From: UBA10161 sp038891035
GTDB taxonomy: Archaea; Micrarchaeota; Micrarchaeia; Anstonellales; Anstonellaceae
Reading direction: 5' to 3'
Length of the DNA: 64,000 nucleotides
Assembly: GCA_038891035.1 (NCBI GenBank)
Contig: JAWAEW010000001.1
Span: forward strand, 1-64,000
Position numbers and translations under genes: made by a program. The notes beneath the pieces are model-generated. The model saw only the letters and a program-made list of their open reading frames with translations, did no database searches and was not told the origin of the DNA. Positions 8,213 to 16,691 of the stretch are shown piece after piece (within the stretch, counting starts at the first letter, position 1; each line of letters begins with the position of its first letter).

Positions 8213-9757
8213 ATGAAGTACATCTATTTCCTCATTGCATTTCTGTTTTTAGCCCCCTTTTCTTTAGGATATGAAGGTCTGGGTGATTGGATTGGCCAGG
8301 TTTTAATAAACGATCAAATAGCTCCGGATGGGACTCAAATTTGTGCATATGTTAACGGTGTAGAAAATTCGAGAACTACAGTCGGAGCCTATGCTCCAGG
8401 CTATTACCTTATTACAGTTGTAGGAAAAACAGGTGATAATGTCACCTTTGCCGTATTTTGTGACTCAAAATTCTTAGTCAATAGCACTTTTTCATGGGCT
8501 CCCAGCCCTCCAAGACATAAGCTTAATCTTTCTATTCCGTATTCATCAACTGTTGGTGACATCTCTTCAATAAATTATAATGGTAATCTTTCATCTGTAC
8601 AAATAAACGGTTCTCCGCTTAGTCAAACACAATACTATAGCGATGTTCAGAACGTCTCAATAGAAAGCAATGAAGGACCCCTTGTCATATTTCCATTCAA
8701 TTTTACTGAAGATTATCTAAATCTTTCAAAAATAAACATTTCTACGGGTACATATGGCCAAAAGGCATACATATCTGTCAGCGGCATAAAAGCAGCAGGG
8801 AAAAAATCTCTATTTCTCTATAATGTTACTCAAAGCTATAATGGAATTTGTGTAAAGGATGCGGAAGGAGTTTCATACTTAGATATATCAGAGAGTTGTA
8901 CAGGTTCAAATGAAACATTTGTCCCCTGTCCAGGCAGCACTAGTGGCATTATCTGTTCAAAATCAGGCAACAGTCTTTCTGTATCAGGTCTTTCCAATTC
9001 AGCTGTTATTCAATTTAATATCCCCTCCTCATCTTCAGGTGGAGGATCTGGAAGCTCAGGTAGCAGCAGTTCAACCTCCAGTGGAGGAGGAGGCGGAGGA
9101 GGAGGCGGCGGAGTAGCAGGTCCTGCCTCTTCACGTCTTACTTCATCCCACGTTGTTGATATAGGTATAGCAAACTGCACTATTCAGATAAGTAGAGAGA
9201 TATCTTCAAGCAACACTTCCTCAGTGGTCAGCACAGTGCTGAAAAATACAGGTGATGAAATCTGCGATTTGAAGGATTTCGTTTTTGCAGACACAATTCC
9301 AGCAAACTTTGCTGCGATCAACGAGATTTCGTTTACCCCGCAATATTCTTCCAGAGAAGGATGGAAAGTCATATTTAGCTTCCCGTCATTCTCTCCTGGC
9401 GAGTCAAAAGCTATAGCTTACAAAGTGAATGGCTGGGTGCCGCCATCCAGACTGCAAAACTTCACAACAGTTGAAGTTTATGCAAAGAAAGTTGTAGCTT
9501 CACAACAGCCTCAAGAACAACCACAGCAGCCACAACCTCAACCACAGCCTCCTCAGCCGCAGCCAACACAACCACCAGCCCAAAAAGAAACAGGAGATGA
9601 AAAAGCTCAACAGTCCTCTGCACCACCAATCCCTCAGCCTCAATCACAGGAGCCTGATATAGTGCCGATTGCATTGGCAGCTTTCATAGTTTTTGCCGGA
9701 ATTGCTGTAGCAGTAGCAGTGATTTACTTTACTGTAAAAAGAAAAATGAGACCGTAA
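8213..9757 (+). CDS. Membrane-anchored surface protein with Gly-rich and Pro/Gln-rich linkers
   Basis: 514 residues. Signal peptide at 1-19 (FLIAFLFLAPFSLG), then a beta-rich module (about 20-110, with GDWIGQVLINDQIAPDGTQICAYVNG), further extracellular sequence to about 270, a Ser/Gly-run linker around 275-300, a second globular part (about 305-425, ISREISSSNTSSVVSTVLKNTGDEICDLKDFVFADTIP, like domains of archaeal PGF-pre-PGF proteins), a Pro/Gln stalk, and one C-terminal transmembrane helix followed by KRKMRP. RBS GAGGTGTGAT lies before ATG 8213. It forms a run with the genes on both sides, probably one envelope unit. Confidence 0.75.
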   Translation: MKYIYFLIAFLFLAPFSLGYEGLGDWIGQVLINDQIAPDGTQICAYVNGVENSRTTVGAYAPGYYLITVVGKTGDNVTFAVFCDSKFLVNSTFSWAPSPPRHKLNLSIPYSSTVGDISSINYNGNLSSVQINGSPLSQTQYYSDVQNVSIESNEGPLVIFPFNFTEDYLNLSKINISTGTYGQKAYISVSGIKAAGKKSLFLYNVTQSYNGICVKDAEGVSYLDISESCTGSNETFVPCPGSTSGIICSKSGNSLSVSGLSNSAVIQFNIPSSSSGGGSGSSGSSSSTSSGGGGGGGGGGVAGPASSRLTSSHVVDIGIANCTIQISREISSSNTSSVVSTVLKNTGDEICDLKDFVFADTIPANFAAINEISFTPQYSSREGWKVIFSFPSFSPGESKAIAYKVNGWVPPSRLQNFTTVEVYAKKVVASQQPQEQPQQPQPQPQPPQPQPTQPPAQKETGDEKAQQSSAPPIPQPQSQEPDIVPIALAAFIVFAGIAVAVAVIYFTVKRKMRP

Positions 9758-9769
9758 AGTTGAGGCCTT

Positions 9770-10771
9770 ATGAAGCGGCTAGCCTTATTCCTTTTAGCTT
9801 TATTTTCATCATTTTTTGCGTTTAGTTTGGAGGATTTTGTCCCAGAAAACATGAGTTATAAAGTTGAAAATTTCACCTACGATCGCGCAGTTGTTCAAGC
9901 GGTAGTGGTGGAAGGTCAGCTTTATGCATTTCTGGAGAATGGCAACCCTGTCCTTGACATTCAAAAAATCCAAGAAATGCTGCGTTCGTATTTCATCTGG
10001 CAGGGATATTCCCCAACTTCAATTCTTGAGTTTGAAAAAATACACTCAGACATAGTGAAGATAAAAGATGCAAGAAAGCCAGGTGAAAACCAATGCAGAG
10101 TATTTGTTGGCACAGACAGAAACCCCTGCACTAACTTCGACGAATGCCAAAAAGCTTGCTATTCTGTCACTTCCATGTGCCAACCCATGGCTTTCGGAGG
10201 CGGAAAGCCATTTATTTATGCAATTTTGGACTTTGAAAATCAAACCAAGATGCTTGATGCTGCCTATGAAAAAGAGGAGCAGGCTTATCAACAGCTTTCC
10301 TCAAACCCAAGCCGCCAAACAGTTGAAGCATACCTTCTTTCCTTGCAGGAAATAAATAAGCAGGCAACAAAAGCATCTTCAAATCAGCTCTTTGATTATT
10401 ATTTCTTCTGCTTTACACCTGATTATGCTTTACCTAACATCACAGCAGCTCAGCTTGCAGCACAAAAGGCCTATGCAAATCTCTCGCGCTTTTTTGAAAT
10501 AGAAAACATTTCAGCGCAAATCCTAAACCTCACCAAATACGGCATGATGAAGGTTGAATATCTGCAAAGTCTGCGCCAGCCGCCACAAAACACATCTTTC
10601 GTCACTCAAAATTATACAACCAACATCACACAAAGCAAGCCAATGCAGTCAAAACTTGAAACTGAAGAAAAATACCTAAACCCAGCCATCTTGATTGTTG
10701 CCTCAATCTTTGCTTTTGCCGTGGTGATTTTAGTAGTTTTTGCGTTTTTCAGGCTTCGCAGAAGGCTGTGA
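9770..10771 (+). CDS. Secreted, C-terminally anchored membrane protein, unknown
   Basis: 333 residues. It has a signal peptide (LALFLLALFSSFFAFS), a mixed extracellular part with a Cys cluster around residues 110-140 (NQCRVFVGTDRNPCTNFDECQKACYSVTSMCQ), several NxS/T sites, a helical middle, and one C-terminal transmembrane helix (AILIVASIFAFAVVILVVFAFF) with basic residues after it. Only 12 bp separate it from the preceding surface gene, so co-transcription is likely. Family not recognised. Confidence 0.7.
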   Translation: MKRLALFLLALFSSFFAFSLEDFVPENMSYKVENFTYDRAVVQAVVVEGQLYAFLENGNPVLDIQKIQEMLRSYFIWQGYSPTSILEFEKIHSDIVKIKDARKPGENQCRVFVGTDRNPCTNFDECQKACYSVTSMCQPMAFGGGKPFIYAILDFENQTKMLDAAYEKEEQAYQQLSSNPSRQTVEAYLLSLQEINKQATKASSNQLFDYYFFCFTPDYALPNITAAQLAAQKAYANLSRFFEIENISAQILNLTKYGMMKVEYLQSLRQPPQNTSFVTQNYTTNITQSKPMQSKLETEEKYLNPAILIVASIFAFAVVILVVFAFFRLRRRL

Positions 10772-10789
10772 ATTTTTGCTGAGAGGTCC

Positions 10790-10827
10790 TAATTAAAAAT
10801 CTTGCTATTTTAATTTTTATATAATAT
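10790..10827 (+). promoter_or_regulatory. TATA-type promoter region of the inositol-lipid operon
   Basis: Two candidate TATA boxes precede ATG 10843: TAATTAAAAA (10790-10799), which would give a short leader containing the ribosome site AGGTG, and TTTTTATATAATA (10815-10827), too near the start unless the mRNA is leaderless. The first is the better match to the ribosome-site evidence. Confidence 0.5.
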
Positions 10828-10842
10828 TTTTTAGGTGTTATA

Positions 10843-12162
10843 ATGAAGCGAATCAAAATAACCCCAAGCAAAGGCAAGCTAGGTGTTCTTTTGCCGGGCC
10901 TTGGCGCAGTTTCGACCACTTTTATTGCAGGAGTAATGCTTTGCAGAAAAGGGCTTGCCAAGCCTATTGGCAGCGTTTCCCAAATGCAGGCAATTAGGTT
11001 GGGAAGAAGAGATGAGAACAACTGCCCAAAAATAAATGACATCCTGCCTTTGGCAGGTCTTTCTGACTTGGAGTTTGCTTCATGGGACATCTTTCCTGAC
11101 AATGCCTATCAGGCAGCCTGCAAAGCAGAAGTCCTATCAAGTCATCATCTTTCGCTTGTAAAGCAAGAGCTTGAGCAGGTTGTTCCAATGCCCGCAGTCT
11201 TCGACCCTTCTTATGTAAGTAACATAAGTGGACCTAATGTGAAACGTGCAAAAAGCAAGCTTGAGCTTGCAGAGATGCTAAGGCAAGACATACGAGAATT
11301 CAAGCGCAAATCCAAAGTTTCAAGGATGGTAATGATTTGGTGCGCAAGCACAGAGCGCTTTCAAGAGATTCAACCAATCCACCAATCCCTTGAGGAATTT
11401 GAGAGGGGATTGGAAGAAAATCATCCATCCATTTCGCCTTCCATGATTTATGCTTATGCTGCGCTTTGCGAGGGCGTGCCATATGTGAATGGCGCTCCCC
11501 ACTTGACAGTTGATATACCTGCATTGGTTGAATTGGCAGAAAAGAAAAAAATTGCAATTGCAGGCAAGGACTTCAAAACAGGCCAAACTCTGCTTAAAAC
11601 AGCAGTTGCCCCGATGTTCAAATACCGCATGCTTGGGCTTTCTGGGTGGTTTTCCACCAATATCTTAGGGAATCGCGACGGACTAGTGCTTTCCGATCAA
11701 GGCTCATTCAAAAGCAAGGAAGCCTCCAAAAAATCTGCGCTTGAATTTATTCTCCAGCCACACCTTTATCCCGAACTCTACAAAAACATGTACCATAAAG
11801 TTCGCATTGAGTATTATCCTCCAAAAAAAGATAACAAAGAAGCCTGGGATAGTATAGATCTATTCGGATGGCTTGGATATCCAATGGAACTCAAGCTCAA
11901 CTTTCTCTGTCGCGACAGCATACTTGCAGCACCAATTGTCCTTGATTTGGCATTGTTTATTGATCTTGCCCAGCGAGCAGGGATGAAAGGCATCCAAGAA
12001 TGGCTTTCATTTTATTTCAAAGCCCCAATGCACGCACCCTCGGTCTATCCTGAACATGACTTAGCAATACAGCATCTAAAGCTGAAAAATACTTTGCGCT
12101 ATTTGGCAGGTTATGAACCACTGACTCATCTTGGGCTGGAATATTACGATTACTGGGATTAG
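10843..12162 (+). CDS. ino1: Myo-inositol-1-phosphate synthase
   Basis: 439 residues. Converts glucose 6-phosphate to inositol 1-phosphate using NAD. Seen: the N-terminal nucleotide-binding turn LLPGLGAVSTTFIAGV, the SWDIFPDNAYQAAC segment, GVPYVNGAPHLTVDIPALVELA, GKDFKTGQTLLKT and WFSTNILGNRDGLVL, all typical of this family. The next gene starts one base after its stop and encodes a CDP-alcohol phosphatidyltransferase, so the pair probably makes archaetidylinositol phosphate, as established for archaeal inositol lipids. Its substrate glucose 6-phosphate is also handled by the cupin PGI at 28385-29089. Confidence 0.95.
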   Translation: MKRIKITPSKGKLGVLLPGLGAVSTTFIAGVMLCRKGLAKPIGSVSQMQAIRLGRRDENNCPKINDILPLAGLSDLEFASWDIFPDNAYQAACKAEVLSSHHLSLVKQELEQVVPMPAVFDPSYVSNISGPNVKRAKSKLELAEMLRQDIREFKRKSKVSRMVMIWCASTERFQEIQPIHQSLEEFERGLEENHPSISPSMIYAYAALCEGVPYVNGAPHLTVDIPALVELAEKKKIAIAGKDFKTGQTLLKTAVAPMFKYRMLGLSGWFSTNILGNRDGLVLSDQGSFKSKEASKKSALEFILQPHLYPELYKNMYHKVRIEYYPPKKDNKEAWDSIDLFGWLGYPMELKLNFLCRDSILAAPIVLDLALFIDLAQRAGMKGIQEWLSFYFKAPMHAPSVYPEHDLAIQHLKLKNTLRYLAGYEPLTHLGLEYYDYWD

Positions 12163-12163
12163 G

Positions 12164-12754
12164 ATGCTTAAAAGCAAGTTTGCAGCTCATTTCCAAAAAG
12201 TCGCAGATAGGCTAAGCTGGATTCCTTTTTCCCCAAACCAGTTAACCATGCTTTCTATAGGATTGGCTTTAATTGGGTTTGCCCTCGCTTTCTTTGGCAT
12301 ATTTTTGGCTTCTCTTGCTTTTTTTGCAGCATCCGCTTTCATGGATGCTTTAGATGGCGCGCTTGCTCGAGCAAGAAAGCAGACAAGTGCAAAAGGGGCT
12401 TATTTAGATGGGATCGCAGATCGAATAGTGGAATTTTTGCTTGTGGCCTCATTTTTCTTTTTTGACTTGTCCTCCTTCCTAATCCCCATGCCGCTTGTTT
12501 TGTTTTCGATTCTGTTTTTTGGCTCCACTATGACTGCCTTTGCAACTGCATATGCACATCATAGAAAAGTTGCAGATGAGAAAAAAATTCAAAATCAGCC
12601 TCGCCTGCTTGAAAGAGCAGAGCGCGTTCTTCTTTTGCTTTTCGCCTTTCTTTTAGCAATTTTTGTTCCACAGATTGCCTTTTTCATTCTTTTTGTCATT
12701 CTAATTCTATCATTTTTGACATTTTTTGCCAGAGTCATTTACTTTTACACTTAA
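12164..12754 (+). CDS. CDP-alcohol phosphatidyltransferase (likely archaetidylinositol phosphate synthase)
   Basis: 196 residues from ATG 12164, one base after the ino1 stop. Integral membrane enzyme with about six hydrophobic helices. The family signature D-x2-DG-x2-AR-x8-G-x3-D-x3-D is complete (MDALDGALARARKQTSAKGA, then YLDGIADR). These enzymes transfer the phospholipid moiety from CDP-archaeol to an alcohol. Position directly after inositol-phosphate synthase makes inositol 1-phosphate the likely acceptor. The assignment of substrate is inference from the operon; the family assignment is firm. Confidence 0.88.
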   Translation: MLKSKFAAHFQKVADRLSWIPFSPNQLTMLSIGLALIGFALAFFGIFLASLAFFAASAFMDALDGALARARKQTSAKGAYLDGIADRIVEFLLVASFFFFDLSSFLIPMPLVLFSILFFGSTMTAFATAYAHHRKVADEKKIQNQPRLLERAERVLLLLFAFLLAIFVPQIAFFILFVILILSFLTFFARVIYFYT

Positions 12755-12768
12755 TTCTTTGCCGTCTT

Positions 12769-13245
12769 TTATCCTTTATAGTTCTTCTCTTCATTTTTAT
12801 CTTTCTCTTTAGTAGTCTCATCAACGGTATTTTTTATTGTTTGGGCTATATTTTGATCCATTTGCCTGAGTAGTTCACTTATCCAGTCTCGCTTCTTCTT
12901 TTCTATGTTCACCTGTATAAAGATTGGTACAAAGATTTCATTTAACATTGAGTTTTCGAATACTCGTTTTAGGAATTCCTCTAATATACCATCACTTTTT
13001 AGGCGGTCAAAAAACTCCTTCATTTGTCGTTCGTCTGAGATGCTATAAGTTTTATCTCGGTATGTAACAGTTCTATTCTTAAGCTTAACACAAATTTCTT
13101 CGCCTTTTACTCCAAGCCATAGTTCTGTTGATGTTAAAGACTGTTCTCTGTTCTCTAAATTTTTCCTTCCTCGTTCTAGAAACCCATCTTTCAATTCTTT
13201 ATTCATTGGATTCTGCTGAATTTGAACCTTTCCCATCGTTTCCAT
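12769..13245 (-). CDS. Hypothetical charged helical protein
   Basis: 158 residues, no signal peptide or membrane segment. The middle (about 40-75) reads like a small beta sheet (LWLGVKGEEICVKLKNRTVTYRDKTY). The rest is helical and highly charged, ending in a Lys/Glu tail. Its ATG directly follows the stop of the upstream gene (TAAATG), so the two are translationally coupled. No family recognised. Both genes are more A/T-rich than their neighbours by eye. Confidence 0.6.
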   Translation of the reverse strand: METMGKVQIQQNPMNKELKDGFLERGRKNLENREQSLTSTELWLGVKGEEICVKLKNRTVTYRDKTYSISDERQMKEFFDRLKSDGILEEFLKRVFENSMLNEIFVPIFIQVNIEKKKRDWISELLRQMDQNIAQTIKNTVDETTKEKDKNEEKNYKG

Positions 13246-14094
13246 TTACTTCACTCCTAATTTTACTCCAATCGACATCCATTCCGGCATATTTTTATCT
13301 CTCACATACAAAAAGTTTGGATTATCTCTGTCGACCTCAAATTTTGGATTCTCTAATTCTAAAGGCACACCCCCACTTACTTTTTCATACAATACCGATG
13401 CAACACCTCCCTCGTCAAATCCGATTACCGCAGTGCGACTGGTTGCAAAAAGATAGCCATCCTCAGTTACTCCGATTTGATCTTTTCCAAGAAGAATTCG
13501 ACTCTTGTCAGGTGTTCTGTTATAAGACATTCCAATCCTAGGCTCACCATCAGGTGTTTTTGTCGTTACCAAAACTGCCAAGACACTGTAATCAAATATC
13601 AAATATGCAACCTCTCCTACTTCCTTTACTCTTGCATAAAGAATCATCCTTATTTGTTCATCTCTAAGTTTCTTTACCTCTTCTTTTTTTTCATTATTAT
13701 ACTTTTCTCCCATCGTCTCCAATAGATCAACTTTACCATATCTATATTCTCCTTTATAGTAATAATTATGCATTGTTAGTTCTCCATTGTTCAGTTCTAC
13801 ATCAAAATACGGGTAGCCTCTGATTTCGCATTTGTATTTTGGCTTATATGGCTTTTTTTGTACATCTTGGGCATAGGTCTTTGCTGGACCCATGTCAATC
13901 TGATAAGAGTTGAAATTGGGTGAAAAGAATGTCATAGCAACAATGGATGCGCCCAATAGACCAAGCTTTAGTTTGCTTTTTGTCCTTTCAAATGCTTCCT
14001 TGAATTTGCGCCTCAAGGCAGATTCGCTTCTGGGCAGTGGCGATTTATGAACTCCCCTCATTTCATTCATCTGCATGAAATCACCGATCGCCAT
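13246..14094 (-). CDS. Hypothetical protein with an internal signal or membrane segment
   Basis: 282 residues. A basic N-terminus (KFKEAFERTKSKLK) precedes a single hydrophobic segment (LGLLGASIVAMTFF, about 43-57) and an AQ-D sequence that could be a cleavage site, so the C-terminal 210 residues are probably extracellular. That part is Tyr- and Lys-rich with beta strands (IRGYPYFDVELNNGELTMHNYYYKGEYRYGK) and seems to be a beta-propeller-like or lipoprotein-like module; that is only an impression. It is coupled to the following 158-residue gene. Function unknown. Confidence 0.6.
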   Translation of the reverse strand: MAIGDFMQMNEMRGVHKSPLPRSESALRRKFKEAFERTKSKLKLGLLGASIVAMTFFSPNFNSYQIDMGPAKTYAQDVQKKPYKPKYKCEIRGYPYFDVELNNGELTMHNYYYKGEYRYGKVDLLETMGEKYNNEKKEEVKKLRDEQIRMILYARVKEVGEVAYLIFDYSVLAVLVTTKTPDGEPRIGMSYNRTPDKSRILLGKDQIGVTEDGYLFATSRTAVIGFDEGGVASVLYEKVSGGVPLELENPKFEVDRDNPNFLYVRDKNMPEWMSIGVKLGVK

Positions 14095-14135
14095 AATTTC
14101 TACAAACTACCAATATTTAATACTTCCGTTGAGGG

Positions 14136-14834
14136 TCATCCTGCTTTGCGAAGCAAAAGCTGCCGCCCTTTGCTTGTCAAGCGGTAAAAGACGAACTTTT
14201 TTCCAGGCCGTTCTATCCTTTCAACCATACCTTCCCGGACAAGCTCTTCAAGATGCTCAGTTATGGTGGATTTGCTTTTTCCCAGCCTAGCAGAAAGGTC
14301 GGTTGGGATTCTATCTGCTTCAAAAAGCTGTCGAAGTATTTCCGCCTTAGTCCCACTTTCAAAAGCCCGCTGAGGCTTCTGAAGAAGCGCAAACGCAATT
14401 GCAAAAATAAGAATCAACCCAGCAATGATTGGAAGCACATCGAATTCTTTTTCTTGTCTGGGTTCTGCCTTCTTTTGTACAAAAACTACAGCGGTCCTTT
14501 GCTGCAGCCCAGCACAGCTTTCATCCAGACAGCCCATCCACTGTCCCTCAGGACTACAATAATACATTCTGAATCCTTCAGCTTTAGGAACGCAGGCGGT
14601 TGCAAGAATCCCTTTTCTTTTCAGAAGCAAAATCTCCTCAACTAATGCGGTTTCAGTTGCTTGCGGCCCGAAAACCTGCACAGTTATAGGATTGGCCGAC
14701 ACCATCACAGTATAGTTTCCAAAAGACCCCTGGTAAGAGATTTCCTGCACTGCAGCAGAGGATTCATCTGAAAAATATGCGATATATGAAGTAGAAGTAA
14801 CCGAAGCAAAAAGCAAGAATATCGCGGCTATCAT
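14136..14834 (-). CDS. Membrane-anchored winged-helix transcriptional regulator
   Basis: 232 residues. It has an N-terminal signal or anchor (MIAAIFLLFASVTSTSYIAYF), an extracytoplasmic part of about 110 residues with four Cys (CVPKAEGFRMYYCSPEGQWMGCLDESCAG), a transmembrane helix (VLPIIAGLILIFAIAFALL, about 133-152), then a cytoplasmic winged helix-turn-helix (KAEILRQLFEADRIPTDLSARLGKSKSTITEHLEELVREGMVERI, wing KKFVFYRLTSKG). The topology suggests a one-component sensor that reads the outside and acts on DNA at the membrane. Its target is unknown. Such proteins are common in archaea. Confidence 0.8.
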   Translation of the reverse strand: MIAAIFLLFASVTSTSYIAYFSDESSAAVQEISYQGSFGNYTVMVSANPITVQVFGPQATETALVEEILLLKRKGILATACVPKAEGFRMYYCSPEGQWMGCLDESCAGLQQRTAVVFVQKKAEPRQEKEFDVLPIIAGLILIFAIAFALLQKPQRAFESGTKAEILRQLFEADRIPTDLSARLGKSKSTITEHLEELVREGMVERIERPGKKFVFYRLTSKGRQLLLRKAG

Positions 14835-14882
14835 AATTTTTTGCTTTTCTTTCGTGTTTAAATTCGTTCGGTTTTTGTTCGG

Positions 14883-15080
14883 CTATGGCTTGGCAAGCCT
14901 TATGTCTGATGCAGTAACTGTTTTTCTGCCTGCATGTTTTGCAAATTTTATTGCCTTGACAGAAATTTCCAGGCCTATCTTTTCCAGTATCTCTGCAAGT
15001 TCAATAGCGGCGCTATTGCTTACCCTGTCTGCTCCAGCCTCCCTTATTATTTTTTCAACAGGAGCCTTCGGCAGTATCAT
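14883..15080 (-). CDS. Archaeal histone
   Basis: 65 residues, the size of HMf-type histones and consisting only of the histone fold (PKAPVEKIIREAGADRVSNSAAIELAEILEKIG ... KHAGRKTVTASDIRLA). RKTVTASDIRLA is the conserved end of the fold. It forms dimers that wrap DNA. It diverges from the helicase gene at 15133 through only 52 bp that contain a shared A/T-rich box (ATAATTAAATA), so the two probably use a bidirectional promoter. Confidence 0.95.
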   Translation of the reverse strand: MILPKAPVEKIIREAGADRVSNSAAIELAEILEKIGLEISVKAIKFAKHAGRKTVTASDIRLAKP

Positions 15081-15132
15081 GGATGAATTTTATCTCATAA
15101 CATAATTAAATACTACCTTTCAATTTCCTTGC
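15081..15132. promoter_or_regulatory. Short divergent promoter between histone and Hef-like helicase
   Basis: 52 bp with one clear A/T box, ATAATTAAATA (about 15100-15110), readable as a TATA box on both strands. The plus-strand helicase begins with GTG 15133 about 25 bp from this box, which suggests a leaderless mRNA. Confidence 0.5.
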
Positions 15133-16665
15133 GTGGCAGCATTTAACTTAAAAGACAGCATTATTCCGCGCGCTTATCAGCTTGCAATAGCAAATTCTGC
15201 ACTTTCTGCAAACACCTTAGTAGTTCTCCCGACAGGACTAGGAAAAACACTAATTGCCTTTCTTGTCATGCAAGAACAGCTCAAGAAAGGCAAAGTGTTC
15301 TTCCTTGCGCCCACCAAGCCGCTTGTGCTTCAACACCTGCAAAGCTTCCTTCAGGCAACTGATTTTCCTCCAGAGCATGCTGCTGCAATAACAGGAGAAA
15401 TCAGGCCAAAAGACCGAATTGCCCTCTGGCAAAAGCAAGTGTGTTTTTCTACCCCGCAGACCCTTCAAAATGACATTATCGCAGGAAGGTGCAGCCCTAT
15501 CTGTTCACTTTGTGTGATTGATGAAGCTCATCGTGCGGTTGGAAAATATGCATACACGTTTGTTGCCCAGGAATGCTCTAAACATGGGGCACTCATTTTA
15601 GGGCTAACTGCCTCGCCGGGTGGAGACAAAAAAAGGATTCAACAGATAGTGGACGCGTTGGGAATCAAAAACATAGAAATCCGCACCCACTCTGACCCAG
15701 ATGTGTCCCCATATGTCAAGCCACTTGAAATATCATATATAAAAGTGCCTCTTGGCAAGAGATTTTCAGAAGTACGAAGGCAGCTTGAGCTGATTCTTGC
15801 AGAACACGCAAAGCATCTTGCAAATATGGGTTTTCCCCCGCCTCTTCGCTCAAAAAAAGGACTGCTTCAGCTGAGGGAAAAGATCCTTCAGTCTCCTTCG
15901 AAATCCAGATACTCTGCTCTTTCATATTATACAAGCATTTTCAACTTAGTACATATGCTTGAGCTTATCGAAACCCAGGGTCTTGCCACCTTCCTTTCAT
16001 ATGTTCAGAAATTGCAGCAGAAGGCAGAAAGTAGGGCGAAACGGAGGCTCTTTTCAGATGAAAGGTTCAAGATTGCACTTGAGCTTTGCCAATCGGCACA
16101 AGAGCACCCTAAGCTGGAGCGTCTCCTTCAGCTTGTCTCGCAGCGAAAAGGCGAAAAAATACTGATCTTTGCCCAGTATAGAAAACAGGTTGAAACAATC
16201 GTGGAGGCTTTGCGCTCAAAAGGCATCCCAGCAGAACGCTTCCTTGGAAAGAAAGAAGGAGTGACATTTGAGGAGCAAAAGAAGACCCTGGAGAGGTTCA
16301 GAACCGGAGAATTTGATGTTCTGGTTGCTACCTCTATAGGTGAGGAAGGATTAGATATACCTTCAGTGGATACTGTAGTTTTCTTTGAGCCTATTCCATC
16401 GGAAATTCGCTCTATTCAAAGAAGAGGAAGAGCAGGCAGGTTGAAAATGGGCAGAGTCTTTGTGCTGATAACCGAAGGCACAAAAGACGAAGCCTCTTTC
16501 CGCTCATCAACAAAAAAAGAAGAAAATATGAAAAGGATTGTCCAGCGCCTTAAGGCAAGTGTGAAACAAGATAATCCTGCAGAAGCGTCTTCCATAGCAA
16601 AAAGGGAAGGCTCTCAGTCAAGGCCAAAGCGGCCTCCTCGCCAGATGAAGCTGACGGACTTTTAA
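15133..16665 (+). CDS. Hef/FANCM-type SF2 helicase with C-terminal PCNA-binding box
   Basis: 510 residues from GTG 15133. Superfamily 2 helicase core: Walker A PTGLGKT (33-39), motif II DEAH (130-133), motif III TASPGG, then the FANCM/Hef-type helical insert and the second RecA domain (ILIFAQYRKQVETIVEAL, VLVATSIGEEGLDIPSVD, SIQRRGRAGR). Euryarchaeal Hef also has a C-terminal XPF nuclease; this one stops after the helicase and a basic tail. The last seven residues, QMKLTDF, match the PCNA-interacting QxxLxxF box, so it probably acts at replication forks. Confidence 0.9.
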   Translation: MAAFNLKDSIIPRAYQLAIANSALSANTLVVLPTGLGKTLIAFLVMQEQLKKGKVFFLAPTKPLVLQHLQSFLQATDFPPEHAAAITGEIRPKDRIALWQKQVCFSTPQTLQNDIIAGRCSPICSLCVIDEAHRAVGKYAYTFVAQECSKHGALILGLTASPGGDKKRIQQIVDALGIKNIEIRTHSDPDVSPYVKPLEISYIKVPLGKRFSEVRRQLELILAEHAKHLANMGFPPPLRSKKGLLQLREKILQSPSKSRYSALSYYTSIFNLVHMLELIETQGLATFLSYVQKLQQKAESRAKRRLFSDERFKIALELCQSAQEHPKLERLLQLVSQRKGEKILIFAQYRKQVETIVEALRSKGIPAERFLGKKEGVTFEEQKKTLERFRTGEFDVLVATSIGEEGLDIPSVDTVVFFEPIPSEIRSIQRRGRAGRLKMGRVFVLITEGTKDEASFRSSTKKEENMKRIVQRLKASVKQDNPAEASSIAKREGSQSRPKRPPRQMKLTDF

Positions 16666-16691
16666 AAAGGCTTTCCTGTGTTATTAAGGGC

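Noticed and set aside
9184..9674. Minus-strand frames rich in Val and Leu opposite the Pro/Gln stalk
   Set aside because: They mirror the low-complexity coding strand of the surface protein and have no ribosome sites.
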